A DNA stretch of 64,000 bases from Macrobrachium rosenbergii. Its lineage: Eukaryota > Arthropoda > Malacostraca > Decapoda > Palaemonidae. Location of the stretch: the NCBI RefSeq assembly GCF_040412425.1, contig NC_089743.1:80946471-81010470 (forward strand), given 5' to 3'. Below are positions 24,529 through 37,300 of this stretch, piece after piece. The position numbers were made by a program, and so were the translations under genes. How positions within the stretch are numbered: position 1 is the stretch's first letter; each line of letters starts with the position of its first letter. The notes under the pieces were generated by a model. The model was given only the letters and a program-made list of their open reading frames with translations, had not been told where the DNA came from and did not search any database.

Positions 24529-25222
24529 TGGTGGAAGTTTGTGAAAGACGTAGTAAGTTAATGGAATTTGGGAAAGTTTGTTACTGACTTACTGACCAAG
24601 CAGTTTCATGAAGAGGAGGAAAGTGTGTTATCACAGAAGTTGAGTGACTGATGGAAAAATTAGGCGAGTGAGTAGGCTGGGAGTAAATGGGGAAAGTGAT
24701 ACTTTAGCTTTGTTAGAAAGATTCTCTTCTGAAAGGGAATTGGTAATAAAAGTTTGCTTTGAGACAAGCACATTAAAAGGCAGTTGTTACAAGAAAACAC
24801 TTCAGGCTCATTAATCATTAAAAGCTTTATTCACGTCTTAACTCTTTTGGGGTGCTGGATGCCCAGTTCATTTGGACTGTAATCAAAATGCAACATATTG
24901 TGTTCCTAACTTGTGAAGGAGGTACAAAAGTATGGCCAGGGCTTTGATCAGATGCATTGTCTTGGTTTTTGTACTTTATTGAAGGTCTAAAATGTTTGAA
25001 GTATATCAGTTTTTGCGTAATCAATTGCAAGCACTATTCACTTGTAAAAATAGCATACACGTATATAGTGTAGTTAAAATATTGTTATGTATATAATGTA
25101 GTTATTTTTTTCATCATGCTGGTTGTTCTGTAGTGACATTATTATTATTATTAAAGTAGTTTAACCAGAGGAATCCATAATTCTTGACAGAGTGAGACTA
25201 ATGTATCATGTTTATATTTCAG
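23146..25222. other. Upstream region of the granulin gene, nothing assigned
   Basis: A GA microsatellite lies at 24473-24525. The promoter and a non-coding first exon of the granulin gene must be in this region or farther left, because a splice acceptor (TTATATTTCAG) ends at 25222, but I could not identify them. No other gene is visible. Confidence 0.4.
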
Positions 25223-25322
25223 ATTCAGCTGCTCCATACACCATAATGCACTTACTTATATTTAGTTCCTTGCTCTTAGCAGCAAGTGTAACTGCAGAAA
25301 CCTGCCCCGGGGGCCTTGTCAG
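25223..25322 (+). CDS. Granulin exon with start codon and signal peptide
   Basis: The acceptor TTATATTTCAG ends at 25222 and the donor AG|GTAAAT follows 25322, so a 5' UTR exon lies upstream. The coding part begins at the ATG at 25246: 17 hydrophobic residues ending SVTA, then ETCPGGLV. The exon ends in phase 2, inside an Arg codon, after the first cysteine of module 1. Confidence 0.85.
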
Positions 25323-28107
25323 GTAAATATTTGTCTGAACCAAATAGCTGGTAATGAATTAGGTGATTTAAATTTCAGGGTTACCCTCACTGATCATTTA
25401 ACACATGTATATTTTAGTTATTTTCATGAGCCCTGCAGGGTATGATAATGATAATCCATAATACCATATTGTGTTCATGTTCCTCTTTGAGTATGAACCT
25501 CTATTTATCAGGTCACTCCAGTATCAGTATTTTTCAATGTTGCCTAAACTGAGCCCTAATTTCTGCCAACATGTTTAATATTACTGCATGTAAAGGAGCA
25601 GAATTTTTTATGCCTTGGAGTTATACCGCTAGAGTAAATTGTAGACTGCTAGACAGGGTTATGCCACCAGAATAAATAACTGAATACTGGGTAATATTAT
25701 GCTGCTAGAGTAAATCATAGACCACTGGACAGTGTTATGCTGGTAGGGTGAATCATAGAATACATGTCTAGTGGGTTAGAATACATGTCTAGTGGGTTTT
25801 GAAGGAAAGATCTTCCTGTTTGGCAACCAGCCTTTTTGATTTTCTAGGTGCCCAGATTTCATGACTTGTTGCCAGCTAGCCAGTGAAAAAGATTATGGAT
25901 GCTGCCCCTACTCAGACGCCAAATGTTGTTCCGATCATATACACTGTTGCCCACACAGTAAGTTTTACTTTGATGATGTTTGTGTGATTATGCACAGATT
26001 TTTTAATGTCCAGATTTCCATTTGGAGATGTGCTATTGTAGGGCCTGGTTACTTCACTTGATAAAATGAAATTACTTTTAATATTTGAAATGCTTACTTT
26101 CAGTCATGTAATAACTAGTATGTAAAATGTAGTGCTATTATTGCCAGCCCTTGGTTTCATTTGACAGATATGGACTGTGATATAGCTCACCAAGCCTGTG
26201 TTCGGAATGGTTCCTCAGTCCAGCTTCAGTGGTATGTTCCTGTGAACCCAGAAGTGGCTGAACCCATGTCATCAGAATCGGAGCAAGGAGATAGGAAGGA
26301 GAGAAATGATGTACAACAACTGACAGGTACTGTAGTGCTGTTTGGTTTGTGAGACGAAAGTGAATTGTTCTCAAATGAGACCTTTGATTTCCAGTTACAT
26401 TAACATGACCATTATGATATGTACTGTATTTTATTAGTCGTTAGACTCTCGGAATTTGGTATTACAGGTGATCACACCCTGCTCTCTTTCTCTCACCCTT
26501 TAAGCTGTTACTATTTTTTTGTATATGAAAAAAATTTTGTTTTATGCCAAGTTTGATCATATGAACAAAATACACCTAAAACCTCATTAAGATTTTATGT
26601 AATGTAATATGAATACCATGCTCATCTGTATGAGGATTCTTATATTTTGTGGGCCCTATGAAAGAAAAATGATCTAAGATATGCAACCTGGCAAATGCAT
26701 TGAACATCTGTACAGGTGCATAATAGTTCTTAATGAAAAATGTATATATTGTATTTTATTCATCTACATTATAGATACTGCAGAGTATAACGTATTGAAG
26801 ACTTGTGAATATATAAAAAAAAAAAGCACATCCTGTATATCTGCAAAGAGTGCACTGACATGCTTAAACATTGATGTAAAAATGACTGACTTAATTTGAT
26901 CTAAGGATTCCTAACTTGCCAGGAAGTTTTACATTAATTGTTGGATTATATGCACAACAGTTATTATCTTTTTGTGTTGAAGATGTTAATTAAATGAGTA
27001 GATTCCACATAAAATATGTACTGGTTCTTGAAAGTTACAGTCGATAGGAGGAGTACATGAGCAGAAATGTTCATAAGTTCTAAGATTTAACCTAATCACA
27101 GAGGTTCTTTGATATAGCCATAGTCATTGTTTCACGTTATTCGTTATGATGATTCTTTTTCTATTGAGGTACCAATAAAACAATAATAGTTGTGTAGTAA
27201 TGATGATAATGTTTGAAGAGCAAGGGGGAGATCCTTGGAAGTAGGTAATGAATGCAACAGTACGCAGGCATAATAAAAATATCTAAAGCAGCTTGTGTAT
27301 TACACAGGTTTGCTCCCTGTGTTCTTAGCATTGTTACCGTTATGCACTTGCAACTTGTTATCTGGATCTCTCTCATACTCACACTAAAATCTGTAATGAC
27401 AGACAGTTGAAAATGGAAACTGTATTAAAAATCTAATGTTTTATTTTTTAATATGCCGAGGGCCAGACCCAGGATCTTTTGATACTTGGAACTAATGGCC
27501 AGCCTTCATAATTTTGTTTGTATAATGGGGTGGCATACAAAAATTCAAGTTTAGTGATGTATGTGAAAATTTACAAAACCCGTTTACTGTTCAAAAAACT
27601 TTATCAACATAACATTGTCAAGTATATTATTTGTTGACATACTTTGTAATTGAGTACACTATATTTACTATTAACAACACCCTGTGAGCTAATCACACTT
27701 TATTAAGAGACTTTTACTCAATTCTTGTTGGGATACATAACTCGGAGATTAAATAGGCATTTACTGTATCTAGTAAGAACTGAGAACATTTATGTGTAGT
27801 TTCATTTGGCAACACTATTGTGTTAGTAACAGTTTATCAAAAGGTATCTTTTTTAAAGCTTGCAGTAAATTATTAGTATAAAACGAGAGAGAGGAAGATT
27901 GAGTTTCATTTGCATGCAAGTCCAATTTACTGGATGACCAAAGGTTTTAAGTGTGGGCTTTCATTTCATGGGATTTTCATACAGAACTTGTAATGAAGCA
28001 GATACACAAGGATTTTCATTTTGTCAAAACATGGTGAAAACGTGAAGTGGCCATTAATACAACTGTGAGGTGTTATTTCCATTACAAAGCCTTTAGATAC
28101 TTTATTA

Positions 28108-28150
<43 letters not shown>

Positions 28151-28287
28151 TATATTATTATTATTATAGGTTTGTTAAACAAAATGGGAGTTTCAATAGC
28201 ATTTATTTTATATAGTAAACACTGTTGAAACTGCCATTTTGTTTAACAAAACCTGTATTAAAGAAGGTTGTTTTCCTAATACAGTAT

Positions 28288-28367
<80 letters not shown>

Positions 28368-31300
28368 TAGTTGAACCAAACATGAGAAGTAATTTCACTT
28401 TCTGTTTTGAATCTTGCTAGGAAGTTCCAATGAATGCCCCGATCATACTTCGTGCCATTCTTCATTTACCTGCTGTAAAATGTACAGTGGAAGTTATGGC
28501 TGTTGTCCATTCGATAACGGAACTTGTTGCACAGATGGATTTCATTGTTGTCCCCATGGATCGAAGTGCTCACCATCCGGATCATGCTATGTAAGTGTAA
28601 ATGTGTTGAAAGGCATTTTTCTTATAACAAATTAGCAGTGGTTGCATGACTTAACCTATATCTCATTTGGTCGACATGTAAACTACATGCAAATATGGAA
28701 AATTAATAATTTAGCTAAAACTAGAAAATAACTTTTAACTGACATTGATGAAAAGTTAGTGCTTTAATTAAAACAGCAAAAAGCTCTTAACCAGTGAACA
28801 TTGAAAGTAGCATTTGTTCCTACAGGGATACAACTAATGCCGTTTGGGAATATCCTCCAGCGTGAGTTAGAATGGTTGTTGAATCTTGGTAACAAGGTAG
28901 TTAACTGATGTTGGTTGGGGGGGTGGGGAAGTTATCCTCACTCACCAACCCAGCCACTTCACTTTTCTTCCATTACCTGGCTGAGAGGATGCACCTGTTC
29001 TCGCTTCACCTTGTGTGATTTTTGGATTTTGGGTTAATAGCTTGCTACTCTTGTTCTATTTAGTTTTTTTTTGTTTTGGATTAGCTGGTGTATATATTTT
29101 GTTTTTCTTTTAGAATGGAGAAAAAACATGACCAACTTTGAGAATGGAGAAGCAGCATGAACAGTGGTGGTGCAGGGGACATGGATGACCGTATGGTTGC
29201 TTCATGATGACCATATGGTTGCTTCATGCCTCCCCAGTTGGTGGATCCCTGAGGTTTTTCCCTATTGTAAGGGTAAGGACTGCAGGTCCTTCGTATGTGA
29301 CATTGATACTCCCTGGTCTTCTCCTCGTTAGGAAAAGCATGATAGAGGAGAAAGAAGGCTGAAGAGGTCGCTGGTCTCTTTAGCAGGTTACACTCCTGGT
29401 GATGCCTCTGAAGCCTTCCAGATTCGTTTTTGCCCCTGATTGCCATTCCTTCCCCTCCTAGGAGGGTTAGTTCCCCTAAATATGACAAACGTCTTCATCC
29501 TATCTTGTCTGAGGAACCAGCACTAAGAAGTTGCTCTCTTATGAGTACCTGCTAATTATTTGGCCTACTCTAACTTTCCAGGTAATCCGTCAGTGGCTGC
29601 CTTTCTTGACTCTTGGCAGAAAAGAGGAATAACAAGCCAATTGCTGATGTGTCTGCTGCTGCTTCGTCTGCTGCAGGGGATCCTCTCGTTGTGATAGCTT
29701 GGCCATGGCCGACCCTCCAGAAGGGTCTTTGACTTCTCCTGTCCCAGCCTCAACCAGTCCTTGGAATTGAAGGAGATCAAGAAGTACCAAGGGAATGGCA
29801 AGAAGATTTCTTAATGTTCTTCCTCGTTATCCTTATCTGCTGGTTTGTCTTTGTAGTAGTTCTCATCCCTGGAAAATATTTCTCTGCAAAGAAAAATGAA
29901 CTGCATAGGAGAAAGGAGAAGGGAAGTCCATGGCCTTGTATAAGAGTCCAGATGGCAGGAGAGCTGAGATGCCAGATCACAGTTGTGGGATCATCATACC
30001 TCAGGTGGGGCTATCTTTACCACACAAGCCCATTTGAACATGAGGTGTGCCCCTTGCTATCCTACCATGCACATATGGGTTCACACAGGAAGACTGAAGT
30101 TTCCCTTTGCTCTCCCTGTTTTGCGTGCAATTCAGGGTAGCCCATCCCCCCCTTCTTTGAGGAGTTTTAAGGGGTGGGAGTGGCATGTGCTCTGTAATTT
30201 GTCTATCGTTAAATGATGTCCGGATTATGCACAGTCTCTAACATGATGGGTTCTTCCTACTTGTTGGGGTGGGGAGTGGGAGTTTATAATGGGAACCAGC
30301 ACCTCCTCCTCACTCTAGGCATACACGCACTCTATGGGCCATGTGCAGTTTGGGCACTATCCCTTGAGGAAGATTTCTGCTTTGATCTTTCCACCTCGTG
30401 CACAATTCATCTGCATGGTTTATGTTTTACCACAGGCAGGGTTTTTAGTCCCAGTTTCTCAAGTTGAAAAGACGGAAGGGCAAGATGAGACAAACAAGGC
30501 CTCTCTATCTGTTTGTATGTTTTATTTAACCATGTTCTATTTAACCTTTCGAGAATTTTTGGGGATCCAAAACTTGTCTGTTGTAAAATGCACACTTGTA
30601 GATTATACTGCTTCTGAGCTTTGGATAATTTTCTTACATTGCTATTGTATGATCTGTGAAGCTAGCTGAAAACAGGTTTCTTATTTTTCATAGATACTTT
30701 TTGAAGAAGTTGAACGGAAATTTAAAAATTCTTACTGCATCCTGAAAAGAAAGTAGGAGTAGGATCACTTTTATTTCCACTTACTTACTTTTGTTATTAT
30801 TGTCAGTTAATGGTTTTTTTTTTTTATGATAGGCTGTTGGAATGTAATGTTGAGTCGTTACATATAACCAAAAGAGAATGAAATAACTTTACAGTGATAT
30901 GTTGTTGTTAATGTAAATATAATATTAGAACAGTATAAAATAGAATGCAGACACTATCCCACTTAGGAACTTCTAGCATACAAACTTTCAGAGATACAAA
31001 CAGACAGGGTAGGAAGTTAAAATTGTTGCTACTGTTAAAGTATTCTTAGCTACTGTTAAAGTATTCTTACTTATTTCTATCTTCCCAATTTAACTCGGGC
31101 TGTGGTGAGTACCCATTTTATGTATTGCCTATTTTCTATATTTGATATGTATATTTTAAAAATATACAGTATTATAAGGGATTCCTTTGGATGTTAGTAA
31201 GGTAAGAAGAAAATAAAATTAAGATTCAAGTAACATTCAAAATTTAGTACTGTATTCTTTTTACCTTTCTACCATCCAAAGTAATTCCTTATATTACTGC

Positions 31301-34300
31301 ATGATAAAAAAAATACATAGTAAATGTAGAAAATGGGGATTCATCACAGACTGAGTTAAATCAGGAAGATTGAAAAATAAGTAGGAATATTTGAAGAGTA
31401 TGAACAAATATTCTTGTGAAAAATAAGTAGGAATATTTGAAGATATGAACAAATATTCTCGTGATTGTAAGAAGAATCCATGGTAATCACAACAGTACTC
31501 TTGATAATCAGGGAAGGGGTTAAAGGAACAGGTTCTTTTTTCTCATGTCCTTTGCAAAAATTCTCATTAGCAGAAGTGGCACCCAGAAAAAAATTTGATT
31601 GTAAACATCAAAAAGATTTATGGAATCACATACTAAAAACCAGCTTATGAACATATCAAGATTTGAAAGACCATTCGGAAAGTAACTTGTTTCTAAGTAG
31701 AGTAGTGTCTGTATAAAAAGCACTTGGTAATTTTAGTCTTTGATATTTAATTGAATTTGTTTTTTTTATTGTCAAGTGTTTGAATGACGTATTTCTTAGT
31801 TCAGCACTAATTTGCTTTCACTTGTAGTACTAACATCTACTCTATCATTGCTGTATTTTACTCCTTGAATCATTTTGTAGGGAAATAGTTTAAAACCAGT
31901 GTGTTTTGTTTGGAACATATGCATTATAAGAATATTTAGAATTTTGTCAGTTTTGCTCTGTTATTACATGTAAAGCACTGTATGTAAGCATTCGGTTCTT
32001 GAATTTATACAGTGCCTTTATGCGAGAGACAACTTTATTCTTATGGGTTTGCCGACCATTATCTTTTATATGGATTACTTTCAGAAGCTGGTCTAGTTGT
32101 TCAAGATTGGTAACAATGTAGTTAACCAGCAAATGACCATCTCTCTCATAATGGCTTCTGCTGGAACTTGCACAAGGAAAAACCTTGAGTGCTGTGGTTT
32201 GTTTGGGTATTGTGCTCAGTGTGTTTGTGTCAGAATAAAATTGTGCTCATTGTGTTTGTGTTAAAATGTTGTGCCTGAAAATGCTTTCCTATCTAGAATA
32301 ATTAGCAAATGTCCTGTTTGAGAATGTGTGTGTGTGTAGGTTTTTCCTCATGGCTGTCAACCCTTTTTGTGTGTTTACGTTTGGCAAAAGTTGAGAGTGC
32401 ATGTCTTGCAACACCACCTAGTATGCCTTCTCATTGTCTGAGAGATATACAAATCAAGAAGGTGAGGAGGCTTTGTCGGTGTCTTCTGACAATAGTTCTG
32501 TTATAACCCCTTTCCTGTCTTGGACCAATCACTTCTACAACAGTGTCACTGCCCCCCCCCCCCCCTCATTCCTAGGAGGGTAAGTGTAGACTGGATGATG
32601 CTCACTTTGCTCTCTGTATGTGATAATGTTGCTGATGCACATGCCTTCCCCACTGCCCCCACTTTGGTCCTTGCCCTCCTGGGCTTTGCCGGTACTACTC
32701 AAGGCACCTCCTTAAGAGAAGAATGAGTTGAGAATGTTTGTGGTGTTCTTTGTGCAGTATAGGGACCGTTGCTGTTATGCCTCACAAGATCATTTGGCTT
32801 TGGCCAAAAGTTTGCCACTCGTATCCCTAATGTTGTCCCCACAGTGTACTGCTCGTAGCTGCTTCACTAGGTAAAGTCAAATGTGTTCTATCACCTTTTG
32901 TGTCTTTGGACTGTTACTCAATTTCTGGAGTTCATTCAGTACACTCTTCTTAATCCCCTGAGCAGTGACAAGGGCTGTGTCCTGTGTTTCCATCTGCTTT
33001 GGCAGAGGATCTGTATCTTTGCTGCTTTTGGTTTTCCTGGTCCAAATGATCCAAGTTCATCTTGTGCTGGTTTGTGTTCTGCTGATTCAGATAGTTCCTT
33101 GCCCATATAAATTAAGTGGGAGAGGTTATTTTCATGAGGTCACTGTATTCATTGATGAACACAATGGTGTCAGTACTCCTAGGCACCTGTCTTCCATTTA
33201 GAGCACCTAGGTTGTCAGCCAGAAGGTCACACTAGTCTTTTGATGACCATGGTCCCTACTTGCATGGGATGGCCTGGAAGAGATAGATTCACTGATCTCA
33301 AGCTCAGACCATTCTCTTTTTTCATAGTCACTATGCCAGTCTTGTTTTGCCTCTGACATGGCAAAAGTATTGCTTCTTGAACAGTGCCTGGATCTCACTT
33401 GTACGTGGACACACACACACCTTTGCTTTGGAGCAGCTTTGCTTGGAGGGGTTCACTTGCTCTTCCAAGCAAGAGCCATGTAGTCTAACTATTTCTTTGT
33501 TTTAAGCTACATTGTGTATGCCTTATGGCAACATGATGGCATATACTGCCCTTTCCTGGGGTTTTTCAGAGGAGGATGAACCAATTTCTTGAAGGTTGCT
33601 GATTTTAGGGAAGGATGTGGACCTTCCTCTCCCTCCATCCCATACCATTGGGCTGAACTAGTCTTGAAAGGGAGGACCTGTGTTTTAGCCTCTTGTGGCC
33701 AGGTTATGACTGAGCAAGCTTGCTCTTCAAATTTTTGCTGGTTCTGGGTTCTTCCTTATGCTTGCTGAAGTGTAAAGTTGAGATGGATGTGGAAAACAGA
33801 GAACTGTTGACGAGAAGAGACTGTCCACCTTGCAGTCCCCTTCAGGTTACGCCAGGACGCTTGAAGGGCACTGCAGCCAAACCTTATGTGCTGACTGTGG
33901 TTTCCTTGACAAGATTTGAACAGTATTGCTCCCTTTGGGATGCCAGTCTTTATAGGAGAGTGTTCTGTTTTTCACCCAAGCACTTCAAACTGGTGAGGGA
34001 GACTAGAGACAGATGGAGAAACCCAGAACCCATCAGTCCTTGACAAGATACATCCTTTCTGATGTTATCCTTTCAAGCCTTTTTGCTTGATAACCAAGAT
34101 TGGCTGCAGTCCTGTTTGGTGCAATACTACCTACGCAAGACTCAGTATCTTAGACCAAATCTCATCAGCTGTGCTTTGGAACAGGCAAGCAAAAGAAGTA
34201 ATTATCCTGGACCACTGTCTGTTTGCACTTGTGAGGTCAACAGTATTGTATGAGTCATCTAGAAAGGGGGACAGCTCTGTATTCAGTGAGAGGACTCACA

Positions 34301-37300
34301 AGGTCAGGGATGGTTATTATTATCAAAGGTAAGTTCTTTCGTAGGTATTAGAGGTGTTGTGGGGGTCAGGCAGATGCAGGTTAGTTACAAAGTAGGCTCC
34401 TTGTCCTTGACTTTTAACTGCCGGTAATTCTGTCTCTTATCTTCCACTAGGTAGCTACATTGTTACCAGGCTGCAGTTACTGGACAAGCAGTTGCAGAAA
34501 GTGATGCATGTAAAAGATGAAACATTAAAGAAAAAATGCAAAATAACTTAAAAGTGTGATGCTTGTGGTTTATAAATTGCAGTGGTGCCATGCATCAGAT
34601 GTTAGATGGACAAATTTGTCTGGTGCTTATGTTAATGGATATAATAAAAAAGGAACTTGGTGCAATTTTATTCATCAATTTTTTCTACTCAAGAGTAGGT
34701 GGTTATAATACAGGTATGTGACCTAATTTTTATTTATTTATATTTCTGCAGAGTGCAGAAATGAATTACGTTGTACATGCATATCCCCTGAGAGAGAAGT
34801 TTCAAAAGGCATTGAAGAAGAAGAATGGTTTGGGAAAGCCTCATCATCAAGAAGTTTCTGGTAAGTACTCCATAGGTATAATAATTTCACATTTTGTTAA
34901 CCAGACTGTATGATAACTAAATGTTATAATGGTTGTGTATATTACGTGTTAGAAATTATAACATAAAAGTCGTTCGCAAAATCTTAGCCCCACCTTGCTT
35001 AGCCAAGACAAACATACCAGAAGTAAATATAAAAACATAGAATCCACAGAAGTAAGAAGAATATAGGCTGCAGTATAAAATAAACCCAGTGTGGCACCAT
35101 TCCTAACCACCGCAAAGGTGCACAGAAGAATGAGCAGCAGTAAACTGTTCTGAAGGAACAGGGAGTTGGCTAAGCTTGCTCCATTCTTTGAAATGTTTCT
35201 CTAAACAAACCTTGGTGAGTTCCACCAAGTGAAAGACCATTTCGATATTAATGGATTTGTATGAAAACAGGTTCTGCGCCCATGCCACCAACCTTGTTCT
35301 ATTTTTAAACCAGATCCAGCTAGCTTACGTTTTGGGGTTTTCCCCATACGCAAAGGCCTCAGGTTTGTAAATTATGAAAAATACAAATTGATTAAAAATT
35401 TGGTATTTTAATTTACATAAAATGCCTTTTGTCATACAAAACCTGATAAAATTTCTTTATAAGTCCTTGATCCTTAGTTGTTGTCTTTAATATTTTGGAT
35501 GTGTTTGTCTTGAATTGCAAATACCATATTATACATGTACAAGTAATGATTTTGTATAAAAAAAAAATTAGGAAAAGTACATTTTGAAATAGATGGGAAT
35601 TTTGAAGAGTTTTTGCATGGCTTATTTAGCAAGTGCTTTTATTCAAACTGTCTCATATAACGCAAAATATTCTCTTTTTAGATCCAGGTGGTCTTTGTCC
35701 TGATGGTCACCCTTGTCCAGTGAAGTATACTTGTTGCAAAATTAGTGGAAAGCGTTATGGGTGTTGCCCATACTCGGAGGCAATGTGTTGTGATGATGGC
35801 ATTCATTGCTGCCCCAAGGGAACTAATTGCAATACAACACTAGGGACGTGTGATGTTGTAAGTAGATTGTTTTCCTCCTCCTTCTTAGTTCCCACAGTCT
35901 TAATTTTTATTTGTTTTATTCCTGTTGTTATTCAAGATAAACCATCATTGTGAGAACATAAGCAAAATGACACCAGTTCAACCATCATTGTGAGAATACA
36001 GGCAAAATGACACCAGTTCAGCAGTTTTCTTGGACAAGCTATTGGTAAAGTTACCTATTGTCTTTGCCCTTTTCATTGTGCTTTGCACATTCTTGTCTGT
36101 TTGTGTTCCTTATGCTCCTCTGGCTGGCATTTGTTGTTTTTGTGTTTATTGTATACAGTTATTTTGCTGTAGTGATGACAATTGGTAATTTTTTCTCTTC
36201 CATTGACATTTTTTTGTGGCACAATACTTTTTCATGTGTGTGTATAGAATTTTGCCCCTTAGTTTTCCTGTCCATGTTCCAAATGGTGATGGCAAGATAT
36301 GGAGGTATCATGTGTTTATAAGATGTGGAGGATTTCTGTTGTATTCTATTGTGACCTAGGTTTCTTTGCAACTTTGAAGATAACATTTAGCACAATGATG
36401 CAGTTCCTGCACAACTGCTCATCAAAAAGTAACTAATCAATACTCTTGTTATTGTAGAATTAAGAACATTATCAGCTATTATGTTTTTCTCCTCTAACCA
36501 CCCTCAGGTTCCATTTGCAGCAACTATATAAATTGCTCAGATTATCCAGCCATTTGCTGCATCCTATTAGGTATATTTTGGGGGAGTTTTGTTAAGTGAT
36601 GGAAAAAGATAATTTTTGAAATGAACCTCACCTCTCCATCATATAGCTTTTATTCCGTGCCAGTGGTAGTTTGACAGATTGAAATAAAAAATGAGAATGC
36701 TTGGTTTTGTATGGATATCTCTTTCTATCTATCTACTTCCCCCACCCCCACCAGGGGAATGATAGGTACAAACACCCGTAGTTAGTCAGTCTGCTTCTGT
36801 TGCCGACTTTGGTAGAAGATTGTTAGAGAGTGCTCGGTTTTTTCTGTTGACAAGTTGGTTTGTAAATTTTTTTGAATATTTTCTTGAATATGGATGGTAA
36901 TGATAGAATAAGGACCTGTAAGGTCATAATTAGGCTTAAGTCTAGTTACACTGTTCCTCATAACGTGTAAAATGCAGAGGAAAAGTGTACAGTCGACTCC
37001 CGGTATTCGTGCAGGATACGCACCGCTACCCCCTCGTGAATAGCTAAAATCCGCGAATACTTAAAACCCCTCTAAAAACGCATATAACTGCCTATTTTGA
37101 TAGTTCAAAAATGACGAAAAACCCTCTGAAAATGCTTATACCTGAATATTTGAATAGCGTTATCACAGAAAGTGCATTTAGTCACGAAAATGATATGAAA
37201 ATTATAGTATTTTGTGAGTATCTCTATGAAAAATACAGCGAGTAGGCGAATTTTTTGCGAATAATGTGTACAGTATACGTTCCACAGAGAAATCCGTAAA

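Noticed and set aside
28208..28465. Poly-serine frame on the minus strand
   Set aside because: It is the complement of the ACT microsatellite and overlaps granulin exon 4 on the other strand.
29081..29488. 135-codon minus-strand frame in intron 4
   Set aside because: The translation has no recognisable domain, and the opposite strand shows weak retroelement-like pieces, so it is probably a shadow.
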